A DNA stretch of 64,000 nucleotides from Kordia sp. SMS9. GTDB lineage: Bacteria; Bacteroidota; Bacteroidia; Flavobacteriales; Flavobacteriaceae. Each line of letters begins with the position of its first letter. Position 1 is the stretch's first letter. The notes under the pieces are model-generated. The model was not told where the DNA came from, made no database searches, and saw only the letters and a list, made by a program, of their open reading frames with translations. Below, in pieces: positions 24,875-34,116 of this stretch. The stretch lies in assembly GCF_003352465.1 (NCBI RefSeq), contig NZ_CP031153.1, positions 2,098,465-2,162,464 on the forward strand, in the 5' to 3' direction. The translations under genes were made by a program, and so were the position numbers.

Positions 24875-26263
24875 TTATTTAGAAAGTTCTGTAAAGTATT
24901 TGTAAAACAGCGGAATGGTTTCAATTCCTTTGAGGTAATTGAAGATTCCAAAATGCTCATTAGGCGAGTGAATGGCGTCACTATCCAATCCGAATCCCAT
25001 GAGAATGGTTTTGCTTTTCAATTCTTTTTCAAACAGTGCTACAATTGGAATACTTCCTCCAGAACGTTGCGGAATTGGTGTTTTGCCAAACGTATCTTCG
25101 TAGGCTTTGCTGGCAGCTTTGTAACCAATATTATCAATTGGTGTTACATACCCTTGTCCACCATGATGTGGCGTTACTTTTACGGTGACACCTTTTGGTG
25201 CGATACTTTCAAAATGTGTTTTGAACAATTCCGTGATTTCTTTCCACTCTTGATTTGGTACCAAGCGCATCGAAATTTTAGCGTACGCTTTACTCGCAAT
25301 TACGGTTTTTGCGCCTTCTCCTGTATATCCGCCCCAAATTCCGTTCACGTCAAGTGTTGGACGAATGGAATTGCGTTCGTTGGTGGTATATCCTTTTTCA
25401 CCATATACGGCGTCAATATCTAATGCATTTTTATACGCTTCTAAAGAAAATGGTGCTTTTGCCATTTCTGCGCGTTCTGCTGCTGACAAATCTTCCACTT
25501 TGTCGTAAAAACCTGGAATGGTAATATGATTGTTTTCATCATGCAATGAAGCAATCATTTTTGCTAAAATATTGATCGGATTTGCCACAGCGCCACCATA
25601 CAACCCTGAATGTAAATCGCGATTTGGTCCTGTAACTTCTACTTCCACATAGCTCAATCCGCGCAAACCTGTGGTGATAGAAGGTTGCGTATTACTGATC
25701 ATTCCGGTATCGGAAATTAGAATGACATCATTGGCAAGTTTTTCTTGATTACGCTCTACAAACCAAGATAGGCTTTCGGAGCCAACTTCTTCTTCACCTT
25801 CAATCATAAATTTGACGTTGCAAGGCAATTGATCGGTTTCGGTCATCAATTCCATTGCTTTTACATGCATGTACATTTGTCCTTTGTCATCACAGGCGCC
25901 ACGCGCATAAATGGCACCTTGTGAGTGCAACTCTGTTTTCTTGATAATGGGCTCAAACGGACCGCTTTCCCAAAGGTCTAATGGATCTGGTGGTTGTACG
26001 TCATAGTGTCCATAGACCAACACCGTTGGCAAGTCGTCTGAAATATGTTTGTGTCCGTAGACAATAGGATATCCTGGAGTTTCGCAGATTTCTACGTGAT
26101 CGCAGCCAGCTTTCTCCAAACTTGCTTTAATAGCAGTTGCCGTATCAATCACATCTTGTGTATAAGCTGGATCTGCGCTAATTGAGGGAATTTTTAAAAG
26201 TTCGATGAGTTCATCTATGAAACGATTCTTGTGCGTTTCAACATACGTTTTTATTGTATCCAT
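24875..26263 (-). CDS. M20-family dipeptidase
   Basis: 462 residues from ATG 26263 (MDTIKTYVETHKNRF); a longer reading to 26293 adds an atypical extension. Metal ligands and catalytic residues are visible: VYGHYDVQPP (His, catalytic Asp), GACDDKGQ (bridging Asp), EGEEEVGS (catalytic Glu and ligand), ISDTGM and DAIHSPNEHF (last His). Family members cleave dipeptides such as Xaa-His in the cytosol. No signal peptide. Monocistronic with a clear terminator. Confidence 0.93.
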   Translation of the reverse strand: MDTIKTYVETHKNRFIDELIELLKIPSISADPAYTQDVIDTATAIKASLEKAGCDHVEICETPGYPIVYGHKHISDDLPTVLVYGHYDVQPPDPLDLWESGPFEPIIKKTELHSQGAIYARGACDDKGQMYMHVKAMELMTETDQLPCNVKFMIEGEEEVGSESLSWFVERNQEKLANDVILISDTGMISNTQPSITTGLRGLSYVEVEVTGPNRDLHSGLYGGAVANPINILAKMIASLHDENNHITIPGFYDKVEDLSAAERAEMAKAPFSLEAYKNALDIDAVYGEKGYTTNERNSIRPTLDVNGIWGGYTGEGAKTVIASKAYAKISMRLVPNQEWKEITELFKTHFESIAPKGVTVKVTPHHGGQGYVTPIDNIGYKAASKAYEDTFGKTPIPQRSGGSIPIVALFEKELKSKTILMGFGLDSDAIHSPNEHFGIFNYLKGIETIPLFYKYFTELSK

Positions 26264-26331
26264 GAAATTTATTGAATTTTTGTAGATACTCAAAAGTACT
26301 AAAAAAGCAGGAAAAAATACGTTTCAGTTGC

Positions 26332-26361
26332 TTTGAATATTAAAAATCTTCTTTATATTTG
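26332..26361 (+). promoter_or_regulatory. Promoter of tRNA-Leu
   Basis: TTTG (26332-26335), 18 bp, then TATATTTG (26354-26361), 11 nt before the tRNA. Both elements of the Bacteroidota consensus at near-standard spacing. Confidence 0.7.
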
Positions 26362-26372
26362 CAGCCACATTT

Positions 26373-26454
26373 GCGGGTGTGGTGAAATTGGTAGACACGC
26401 TAGACTTAGGATCTAGTGCCTCACGGTGTGAAGGTTCGAGTCCTTTCACCCGCA
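26373..26454 (+). tRNA. tRNA-Leu (anticodon TAG)
   Basis: Acceptor arms GCGGGTG/CACCCGC, D-arm with TGGTAGACACG, anticodon stem CTAGA-loop CTTAGGA-TCTAG giving TAG, a variable arm typical of type II tRNAs (GTGCCTCACGGTGT), and T-loop TTCGAGT. No encoded CCA follows the discriminator A at 26454. Confidence 0.97.
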
Positions 26455-26463
26455 CAACAAACG

Positions 26464-26494
26464 AAAGCCGAAGTTGAAAGACTTTGGCTTTTTT
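26464..26494 (+). terminator. Terminator after tRNA-Leu
   Basis: Stem AAAGCCGAAGT / ACTTTGGCTTT with a short loop and T6 run, 10 bp after the tRNA. Confidence 0.8.
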
Positions 26495-26681
26495 GTTGGG
26501 TACAACATTCATATAACGGTACCTAATTTTTTTGAAATAAAGCATCATAGGTAAATTATACCAACTTCTTTCGATGTTATAAACATCACTCAGCATCATT
26601 TTTGAAAGTAATTTCTAAATGACCTTCGCGTGCGACTATAATTATTTAACGTTTTTTCAATTACTTAAAACAGCTTTTTTT

Positions 26682-26726
26682 TACGGTTTTACCATAATTT
26701 TGTTTAATCTTTTGCGATTATCTTTA
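26682..26726 (+). promoter_or_regulatory. Shared promoter module, S74 gene 1
   Basis: TACGGTTTTACCATA (26682-26696), 22 nt, TATCTTTA (26719-26726). First of six modules of identical 45-bp geometry. Confidence 0.7.
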
Positions 26727-26742
26727 AACAAAAATTTAAAAA

Positions 26743-28395
26743 ATGAAAATTATGAGAAAATTTACATTACTTTTTGTATTACTTTGTACTGCAATTTCTT
26801 TTGCTCAAACACCTATTGAATTACCTGACGATTTGGTTGATCCAATTGATCCTATACCGATTTCTATTCCTCAGAATCAATCTTTTAAAAGTGTAAAAAG
26901 CGTAATTGATAGTCCAATACCTCAACAATTTAGTGGAGGAGAAATCTTTAGATTTAGACCTGGTTTGGTAACTCAGTTAGATTCAGGAAATAGTTTTGGT
27001 TTTACCAGCAGTCGATGGTTTTCTATTGGAAGATTAAACACAGGTAGTCAAAATGTATACGGTTTGCGTTTTCAATTGCCAAACAGAGCTTTAACCATGG
27101 GATATCAAGATATTAATGATACCAATCCAAGACTTCAATGGATAGGAGCTGGTTCTTCTGCTGGAACCGACTTTGAATTTAGAGTAGCCAGTAGTTTTAC
27201 TTCTACAACTTCTAAGTTGGTAGCAACCATGACGAATGATGGTAGTACCTTTTTTGGAACTCCATTAAGTACTACAGAAGCTAAAGTGGGTATTGATTAT
27301 AGTGATATTTCAGGTTCTACGCGTACAGGTTTATTTTTGCAAAACACATCTGGTTCAGGGAGTTATCATACAGCAATCAAATCAGTCAATAACAAAGCTG
27401 TGTATGTAAAAACAGGTATGGATATTCAAAGTAGCGGAAACTCATACGGTAATACAGGAATCAATGTAAGACTTAGCGAAGCATTTTACAATACGGGAAT
27501 ATCTACATCTGTAACAGGTAGCAACAATGGAAGCACGTATGGTGTTCGTGGGTTTATTTATGGTCCTAGTGGTGTGACTCCTACTGGATTTGGAGCGGCT
27601 ATTTATGGAAGTTCAGCAACAACTAGTAATAGATTTGCAGGATACTTTAATGGGAATGTCTTTGTGACGGGAACGTTTACAGCTTCAGACAAAAAGTTAA
27701 AAGATAATATAAAAGAAGAAGTAAATGTATTGGATAAATTAGAACAATTAGATGCGGTAACGTATACATTTAAGCCAAACGATCAATTGAATTTGCCAGA
27801 AGGATTGCAACACGGATTTTTAGCGCAAGACATAGAAAAAGTTTTTCCTGAATTGATCTCAACCATCAATAAGCCTATTTTTGATGAGGAAAATAAACAA
27901 ACAGGTTCTTACGAATACAAAGCTGTGAATTATGTGGGAATGATTTCTATTTTAACATCAAGTTTGAAAGAGTTGAAAGAAGAATCTGCAATAAAAATAA
28001 AGCAGTTGGAGGAAGAATCAGCGGCAAACATGCAAGATTTGAATGAAAAAGTAGCATTGCTCGAAAGTCAAATACAAGCCTTAACAGGAAACGATGCTGT
28101 TGGAGAAACAAAATTAGACACTCAAGAAGAAATTAGTGGTTCAGGATTTTCGATGGAGCAAAACAAACCGAATCCATTTACAAACCAAACCGTGATTAAC
28201 TACACGTTGCCTAGCAATACGAAAGCAACAATTTCTGTGGTTGATTTGTCTGGTAAATTTATCAAAGATTATAATTTATCCAGTGAAAAAGGACAATTGA
28301 CTATTAATTCGAGCGAAATTGGAAAAGGCATCTTTGTATATGCGTTAATTTCGGATAACGAAGTTATGATTACTAAAAAGATGATTATACGATAA
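26743..28395 (+). CDS. T9SS-secreted fibre protein with Peptidase_S74 chaperone, copy 1
   Basis: 550 residues; start at 26743 or the in-frame ATG at 26752. Signal peptide ending SFAQ, a region conserved in all six copies (FRFRPGLVTQLDSGNSFGF ... RWFSIGRL ... VYGLRFQLPNRALTMGYQD), a variable repeat-like part (about 170-290), then Peptidase_S74 with the catalytic pair Ser315/Lys320 (SDKKLK) and HGFLAQDIEKVFPELI, a coiled coil with EESAA heptads, and a T9SS type A sorting domain (about 468-550, MEQNKPNPFTNQTVINYTLP ... KKMIIR). S74 domains trimerise phage and other fibres and then cut themselves off. Expected as a cell-surface or released fibre. Peptide length and middle part differ from the other copies. 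Confidence 0.9.
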   Translation: MKIMRKFTLLFVLLCTAISFAQTPIELPDDLVDPIDPIPISIPQNQSFKSVKSVIDSPIPQQFSGGEIFRFRPGLVTQLDSGNSFGFTSSRWFSIGRLNTGSQNVYGLRFQLPNRALTMGYQDINDTNPRLQWIGAGSSAGTDFEFRVASSFTSTTSKLVATMTNDGSTFFGTPLSTTEAKVGIDYSDISGSTRTGLFLQNTSGSGSYHTAIKSVNNKAVYVKTGMDIQSSGNSYGNTGINVRLSEAFYNTGISTSVTGSNNGSTYGVRGFIYGPSGVTPTGFGAAIYGSSATTSNRFAGYFNGNVFVTGTFTASDKKLKDNIKEEVNVLDKLEQLDAVTYTFKPNDQLNLPEGLQHGFLAQDIEKVFPELISTINKPIFDEENKQTGSYEYKAVNYVGMISILTSSLKELKEESAIKIKQLEEESAANMQDLNEKVALLESQIQALTGNDAVGETKLDTQEEISGSGFSMEQNKPNPFTNQTVINYTLPSNTKATISVVDLSGKFIKDYNLSSEKGQLTINSSEIGKGIFVYALISDNEVMITKKMIIR

Positions 28396-28440
28396 ATAGT
28401 TTCAATAGTTTAAAAAATCTACAAATCATTATAAATAGAA

Positions 28441-28472
28441 AAGCTAAGATTTTAACATCTTGGCTTTTTTTG
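28441..28472 (+). terminator. Terminator after S74 gene 1
   Basis: Stem AAGCTAAGAT / ATCTTGGCTT, loop TTTAAC, then a T run. Nearly the same hairpin follows copies 2-5. Confidence 0.8.
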
Positions 28473-28584
28473 TGCAACAAACTCTCCAAATTTTCTTTGC
28501 GATTTCTTCAATGTTTTCGCGATTATTTTGTCATTAATGCAACATATTCTCTTTATAAAATACTGATCTTTAATGGTTTATTTT

Positions 28585-28629
28585 TACGGTTATCCCGTAG
28601 TTTTGTTTAACTATTTTGAATTATATTTA
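28585..28629 (+). promoter_or_regulatory. Shared promoter module, S74 gene 2
   Basis: TACGGTTATCCCGTA (28585-28599; perfect TACGG/CCGTA arms), 22 nt, TATATTTA (28622-28629), 27 nt to the ATG. Confidence 0.75.
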
Positions 28630-28656
28630 AACAAAACCAATTAAAATTTAACACAA

Positions 28657-30267
28657 ATGAAAAAAATTACATTATTTTTTGCAGTACTCTTTACAGCGAT
28701 TTGCTTTTCGCAAAATAAGTCAAATGGTTCCGTTGCAACTTCCATTACATCTCCTAGCACCGCATTAGGTGAAACATTCAGATTTAATTCAGGTCTAGTT
28801 ACACAGTTAGATGCAGGAAGTAACTTTGGATTTACGGGTGATCGTTGGTTCTCTATGGGACGATTAAATACAGGAACTCAAACCGTATATGGTCTGCGTT
28901 TTCAATTGCCAAACAGAGCAATTACGATGGGATATCAAGATTTAAGTGATGTCAATCCACGAATTCAGTGGATTGGATCAGGTTCTTCGGCTGTAACTGA
29001 CCTTGAATTCAGAGTGGCAGATGATTTTTTTGCTACAAGTTCTACGCTAGTTGCCACGATGACCAACGACGGAAATACCTTTTTCGGAAATCCACTAACG
29101 ACAAACACGGCTAAAGTTGGAGTAGATTATGGAGATGTAGGGAGTACGCGTACCGGAGTGTTTGTAGAAAACGTTTCTTCTGCTAATGCGTATATCGCTA
29201 CAGGATTCAAATCCATTAATAATGCTGGCGGGTATAGAAAATTTGGTTTGGATGTCTCTGGAACGAGTACTAGTGGCGCTGCCTATGATAATATAGGTGT
29301 GAATATTCGTTTAAATGGAGCAGCTATTAACAGAGGCGTAATTGCAAATGTAACAGGAAGTAGTACGGGAACTACGTACGGTGTTTTTGGATCAGTTTCT
29401 GGGGCAAGTGGAACCACGCCAACTGGTTTGGGAGCAGCTATTTATGGGAGTTCCGCAACAACGTCAAACCGATATGCAGGTTATTTTAATGGAAATGTAT
29501 TTACAACGGGAATGTACTTGCCTTCCGATGAAAAATTAAAAACTAATGTAAAAGATGAAGTGAGTGTTTTAGATAAATTAACTCAATTAGACGCGGTAAC
29601 CTATACATTTAAGGAAAATGAACATTTAAATTTACCTTCAGAAATACAACACGGATTTTTAGCGCAAAATTTAGAAGAAGTGTTTCCTGAGTTATTAACG
29701 ACGATCAATAAACCTATTTTCGACAAGGAAGATAAAGAAATTGGTTCTTATGAATATAAAGCTGTCAATTATATCGGAATGATTTCAATTTTGACTTCAA
29801 GCTTACAAGAATTAAAACAGGAATCAGCTGAAAAAATCAAAGAGTTACAAGAAGAATCAGCAGTAAAGATCAAAGAATTACAAGAAGAATCAGCGGCAAA
29901 CATGCAAGATTTGAATGAAAAAGTAGCATTGTTAGAAAGTCAAATACAAGCCTTAACAGGAAACGAAGCTGTTGGAGAAACAAAATTAGACACTCAAAAA
30001 GAAATTAGTGGTTCAGGATTTTCGATGGAACAAAACAAACCGAATCCGTTTACAAACCAAACCGTGATTAATTATACGTTGCCTAGCAATACGAAAGCAA
30101 CAATTTCTGTGGTTGATTTGTCTGGTAAATTTATCAAAGATTATAATTTATCCAGTGAAAAAGGACAATTGACTATTAATTCGAGCGAAATTGGAAAAGG
30201 CATCTTTGTATATGCGTTAATTTCGGATAACGAAGTAATGATCACTAGAAAGATGATTATACGATAA
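28657..30267 (+). CDS. T9SS-secreted fibre protein with Peptidase_S74 chaperone, copy 2
   Basis: 536 residues with the same architecture as copy 1: signal peptide (MKKITLFFAVLFTAICFSQ), conserved head, variable middle, S74 with Ser290/Lys295 (SDEKLK), a longer coiled coil carrying the repeated unit KIKELQEESA, and the T9SS domain. The last about 280 bp and the 3' untranslated region are almost identical in DNA to copy 1, pointing to recent duplication or gene conversion. It lacks the PIPQQFSGGE segment that copies 1, 3 and 6 have before the head. Confidence 0.9.
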   Translation: MKKITLFFAVLFTAICFSQNKSNGSVATSITSPSTALGETFRFNSGLVTQLDAGSNFGFTGDRWFSMGRLNTGTQTVYGLRFQLPNRAITMGYQDLSDVNPRIQWIGSGSSAVTDLEFRVADDFFATSSTLVATMTNDGNTFFGNPLTTNTAKVGVDYGDVGSTRTGVFVENVSSANAYIATGFKSINNAGGYRKFGLDVSGTSTSGAAYDNIGVNIRLNGAAINRGVIANVTGSSTGTTYGVFGSVSGASGTTPTGLGAAIYGSSATTSNRYAGYFNGNVFTTGMYLPSDEKLKTNVKDEVSVLDKLTQLDAVTYTFKENEHLNLPSEIQHGFLAQNLEEVFPELLTTINKPIFDKEDKEIGSYEYKAVNYIGMISILTSSLQELKQESAEKIKELQEESAVKIKELQEESAANMQDLNEKVALLESQIQALTGNEAVGETKLDTQKEISGSGFSMEQNKPNPFTNQTVINYTLPSNTKATISVVDLSGKFIKDYNLSSEKGQLTINSSEIGKGIFVYALISDNEVMITRKMIIR

Positions 30268-30311
30268 ATAGTTTCAATAGTTTAAAAAATCTACAAATCA
30301 TTATAAATAGG

Positions 30312-30344
30312 AAAAGCTGAGATTTCAACATCTTGGCTTTTTTT
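30312..30344 (+). terminator. Terminator after S74 gene 2
   Basis: Stem AAAAGCTGAGA / TCTTGGCTTTT with loop TTTCAACA and T run. Confidence 0.8.
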
Positions 30345-30449
30345 GTGCGATGTAGTGTTTCCTATTTCAATACTATTTTCTTCGTCATTGATTTAGTATA
30401 AAATAATCATTTAATTTTATAATTTACTGATATTTAGCGGTTTAATTTT

Positions 30450-30494
30450 TATGGTGATCCCGTAAAAATATTGTTGAATTGCTGGTTATCTTTA
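30450..30494 (+). promoter_or_regulatory. Shared promoter module, S74 gene 3
   Basis: TATGGTGATCCCGTA (30450-30464), 22 nt, TATCTTTA (30487-30494), 27 nt to the ATG. Confidence 0.7.
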
Positions 30495-30521
30495 AAGTAA
30501 ACCAATTAAAAATTATTAGAC

Positions 30522-32099
30522 ATGAAAAAAATTACTTTATTAGTAGCGCTATTTTTTGCCACGATTGCTTTCGGGCAAAACCAATCTTCGGGAACCGTTT
30601 CTGGTGCTATCTTTAATCCGATACCGCAACAATTTAGCGGGCAGGAGATTTTTAGGTTCCAACCTGGATTAGTCACGCAATTAGATTCGGGAATTGCTTT
30701 TGACTTTAATAATAGTCAGTGGTTTTCTATTGGAAGACTAAACACGGGAAGTCAAAATGTATATGGTTTACGTTTTCAGTTGCCAGACAAAGCATTAACT
30801 ATGGGATATCAAGATTTAAGTGATATAAACCCAAGAATTCAATGGATTGGAAATTCATCTGCTTTTGGAAGTAGTTTGGAGTTTAGAGCCGCCAATAGTT
30901 TTACCTCTACCAATTCTACGCTAGTCGCAACAATGACAAATGATGGAAGAACCTATTTTGGAAATCCATTAGCCGCATTTGACACAAAAGTTAGTATTGA
31001 TTATACTGAAGTTAGTGGCGCTTCTTCACGTGTGGGCTTAACTTTAGAAACTGATGCTAGGCAAAATGGTGTTTTTACTACAGCCATAAGATCAGTAAAC
31101 AATGCTGGAGCTTTTATTAAAACGGGCTTAGATATTGAAAGTATTACGGGTTCTACCTTTGAAAATACAGGTATTAATGTTCGTTTAAATGGAGGAACTC
31201 TAAATACGGGAGTAAGAGCATTTGTAACAGATAATGGTCTTGATGGTCCAACGTATGGTATTTTTGGATCAATAGCTAGTAGTGCTGATGTAAAATCTCC
31301 TGCATTTGGAGCAGCTATTTATGGTACTTCATCAACAGATTCAAACCGATATGCAGGTTATTTTAATGGAAATGTGTTTGTAACTGGAACATTTACAGTT
31401 TCTGACAAGAAATTAAAAGAGAATATAGAAGATGAGAACAATGTATTAGACAAGTTATCTCAATTAAATGCAGTGACATATACGTTTAAAGAAAACAAAC
31501 ACTTAAACTTATCTTCGCAATTACAACACGGATTTTTAGCACAAAACCTGGAAGAAGTGTTTCCAGAATTGGTAACTACGATCAACAAGCCTATTTATGA
31601 TAAAGAGAATAAAAAAGTAGTTGATTCGTATGAATACAAAGCCGTAAACTATGTAGGTTTAATTTCTGTATTGACTGCTAGTTTGAATCAATTAAACGAA
31701 GAAGCTGCAGCAAAGATCAAAGAATTAGAGGAAGAATCAGCAGCAAACAATGAAAGAATTACATTACTAGAAAGTCAAATACAAGCTTTAACAGGAAATG
31801 AAGCTATTGGAGAAAGCGCAGACACTCAAAAAGAAATCAGTGGTTCAGGATTTTCGATGGAACAAAATAAACCGAATCCTTTTACAAACCAAACCGTGAT
31901 TAACTACACCTTGCCAAGTAATACGAAAGCAACAATTTCTGTGGTTGATTTGTCTGGGAAATTCATCAAAGATTATAACGTATCCAATGAAAAAGGACAA
32001 TTAACCATTAATTCGAGTGAAATTGGAAAAGGAATATTTGTATATGCGTTAATTTCGGATAATGAAGTTATGATTACTAAAAAGATGATCATACGATAA
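30522..32099 (+). CDS. T9SS-secreted fibre protein with Peptidase_S74 chaperone, copy 3
   Basis: 525 residues. Signal peptide MKKITLLVALFFATIAFGQ, the head with NPIPQQFSGQEIFRF, a variable middle, S74 with Ser294/Lys299 (SDKKLK) and the HGFLAQNLEEVFPELV segment, coiled coil, T9SS sorting domain ending KKMIIR. Head sequence is closest to copies 1 and 6 while the sorting domain matches copies 1 and 2, so segments appear to have been exchanged between copies. Confidence 0.9.
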   Translation: MKKITLLVALFFATIAFGQNQSSGTVSGAIFNPIPQQFSGQEIFRFQPGLVTQLDSGIAFDFNNSQWFSIGRLNTGSQNVYGLRFQLPDKALTMGYQDLSDINPRIQWIGNSSAFGSSLEFRAANSFTSTNSTLVATMTNDGRTYFGNPLAAFDTKVSIDYTEVSGASSRVGLTLETDARQNGVFTTAIRSVNNAGAFIKTGLDIESITGSTFENTGINVRLNGGTLNTGVRAFVTDNGLDGPTYGIFGSIASSADVKSPAFGAAIYGTSSTDSNRYAGYFNGNVFVTGTFTVSDKKLKENIEDENNVLDKLSQLNAVTYTFKENKHLNLSSQLQHGFLAQNLEEVFPELVTTINKPIYDKENKKVVDSYEYKAVNYVGLISVLTASLNQLNEEAAAKIKELEEESAANNERITLLESQIQALTGNEAIGESADTQKEISGSGFSMEQNKPNPFTNQTVINYTLPSNTKATISVVDLSGKFIKDYNVSNEKGQLTINSSEIGKGIFVYALISDNEVMITKKMIIR

Positions 32100-32132
32100 A
32101 CGATACTAGTATTTTAAAAATCTGCAAACCAT

Positions 32133-32169
32133 AAAAAAAAGCTGAGATTTCAACATCTTGGCTTTTTTA
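32133..32169 (+). terminator. Terminator after S74 gene 3
   Basis: AAAAAGCTGAGA / TCTTGGCTTTTTT hairpin with T run. Confidence 0.8.
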
Positions 32170-32284
32170 TGCGATCTAGTTTTTCCTAATTATCGATGCG
32201 TATATCACTATTTTTAGCGTCATTAATTTAGTATAAAATAATCATTTTATTTTATAAGTGACTGGTATTTAGCGTTTTGTTTTT

Positions 32285-32329
32285 TATGGTTATCCCGTAA
32301 AAATGTTTGTATGTTGGTGTTTATCTTTA
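32285..32329 (+). promoter_or_regulatory. Shared promoter module, S74 gene 4
   Basis: TATGGTTATCCCGTA (32285-32299), 22 nt, TATCTTTA (32322-32329), 27 nt to the ATG. Confidence 0.7.
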
Positions 32330-32356
32330 AGGGAATATTAATTTAAACATTTACAT

Positions 32357-33862
32357 ATGAAAAAAAATATTTTATTATTAGTCTTATTTATTGCGGGAAT
32401 TACATTTGCGCAAAACAGATCAGATGGTCCCGTAACAACAACTCTTCCGTCTAGCTTGGGAGAAACATTTAGATTTGATTCTGGACTCGTCACACAACTA
32501 GATGCAGGAAGCGGCTTCGGATTTACGAGTGATCGTTGGTTTTCTTTGGGAAGATTGTTTACAGGCAGTCAAAATGTATACGGATTGCGCTTTCAATTGC
32601 CTAACAAAGCGTTAACGTTAGGATACCAAGATATTAATGATCTGAATCCAAGATTGCAGTGGATTGGATCAGGTTCTTCCTCAGCAACGGACTTTGAATT
32701 TAGAGTAGCAAATAGTTTTACCTCTACAAGTTCTACGTTGGTAGCAACGATGACAAACGATGGAAAAACCTTTTTTGGTCCACAATCAACAACTACTAAC
32801 ACAAGAGTGGGTGTAGATTACAGTAATCTTCCAAGTGGTAGAACAGGTGTTACAGCGCAAAATAGTACTAGTACAAGCAGTTACAGTACAGTTACAGGCT
32901 TCAAATCTATTAACAATGTTTTTTGTCAGATAAAGAATGGCGTACGTGTTGAAAGCGATGGAGGAGCTTTTGGAAATACAGGAGTGAGTGTCAGCTTGCT
33001 AGACGGACGATACAATTCTGGAGTAAGCGCATTTGCAAGAAGTGAAGCATCTGGTGGTTCCTCCTATGGTGTCAGCGGATCGATTGGGGGACCTAGTGGT
33101 GTAACTCCAACAGGTTTTGGAGCTGGTATTTATGGTAGTTCTGCAGCAAGCACCAATAGATATGCAGGATATTTTAACGGAAATGTTTTTGTAACTGGAA
33201 CATTTACAGTATCAGACAAAAAATTAAAAGACAATATTAAAATTGAAGAAAATATATTAGATAAGTTAACGCAGCTAGATGCGGTAAGTTATACGTTTAA
33301 ACCAAATGACCAACTAAACTTGCCTAGTGAATTACAACACGGATTCTTAGCACAAAACCTAGAAGAAGTTTTTCCAGAATTAGTAACGACGATTACAAAA
33401 CCTATTTTAGGTGAAAATAACAAGGAGCTTGGAATGTACGAATACAAAGCTGTTAATTATGTGGGAATGATTTCAATTTTAACGTCAAGCTTACAAGAAT
33501 TGCAGGAAGAAGTGAAAACGTTAAAAAACCAAATAGAAGCAATGAACGTACAAGCAGCCTCTGATAAAGAGGAAGCTCAATTAAATACTCAAGATGAGGT
33601 TGGTAATGTTGAATTTTCTATGGAACAAAACAAACCGAATCCATTTACAAACCAAACCGTTATTAACTATACGTTGCCAAGCAATACGAAAGCAACAATT
33701 TCAGTGGTTGATTTGTCTGGGAAATTCATTAAAGATTATAACATATCCAATGAAAAAGGACAATTGACCATTAATTCGAGTGAAATTGGAAAAGGAATAT
33801 TTGTATATGCGTTAATTTCGGATAACGAGGTAATCATCACTAGAAAAATGATTATACGTTAG
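32357..33862 (+). CDS. T9SS-secreted fibre protein with Peptidase_S74 chaperone, copy 4
   Basis: 501 residues. Signal peptide MKKNILLLVLFIAGITFAQ, short head like copies 2 and 5 (no PIPQQF segment), variable middle including a Cys (NNVFCQIKNGV), S74 with Ser286/Lys291 (SDKKLK), a short coiled coil with NQIEAMNVQAASDKEE, and the T9SS domain. The coiled coil shares the IEAMN(V/I)QA segment with copy 5 instead of the ALTGNEA segment of copies 1-3. Confidence 0.9.
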   Translation: MKKNILLLVLFIAGITFAQNRSDGPVTTTLPSSLGETFRFDSGLVTQLDAGSGFGFTSDRWFSLGRLFTGSQNVYGLRFQLPNKALTLGYQDINDLNPRLQWIGSGSSSATDFEFRVANSFTSTSSTLVATMTNDGKTFFGPQSTTTNTRVGVDYSNLPSGRTGVTAQNSTSTSSYSTVTGFKSINNVFCQIKNGVRVESDGGAFGNTGVSVSLLDGRYNSGVSAFARSEASGGSSYGVSGSIGGPSGVTPTGFGAGIYGSSAASTNRYAGYFNGNVFVTGTFTVSDKKLKDNIKIEENILDKLTQLDAVSYTFKPNDQLNLPSELQHGFLAQNLEEVFPELVTTITKPILGENNKELGMYEYKAVNYVGMISILTSSLQELQEEVKTLKNQIEAMNVQAASDKEEAQLNTQDEVGNVEFSMEQNKPNPFTNQTVINYTLPSNTKATISVVDLSGKFIKDYNISNEKGQLTINSSEIGKGIFVYALISDNEVIITRKMIIR

Positions 33863-33898
33863 AAAACAACAATATTTTTAAAATCTACAAATCATAAA

Positions 33899-33934
33899 AA
33901 AAAAAGCCGAGATTTCAACATCTTGGCTTTTTTG
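33899..33934 (+). terminator. Terminator after S74 gene 4
   Basis: AAAAAGCCGAGA / TCTTGGCTTTTTT hairpin with T run. Confidence 0.8.
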
Positions 33935-34045
33935 CAATTCAGTATGTTATGCTTTAATGTTTGTTTTTACGATTTATTTCGTCATTAAATCATTATAAAA
34001 TAGTCATTTTTTTTATAAATAACTGGTATTTAGCTTTTTATTTTT

Positions 34046-34090
34046 TATGGTTACCCCGTAATTTTGTTTAATATTTTGTCCATACATTTA
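34046..34090 (+). promoter_or_regulatory. Shared promoter module, S74 gene 5
   Basis: TATGGTTACCCCGTA (34046-34060), 22 nt, TACATTTA (34083-34090), 26 nt to the ATG. Confidence 0.7.
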
Positions 34091-34116
34091 AACAAAATAA
34101 TTAAAAACTACTTTAT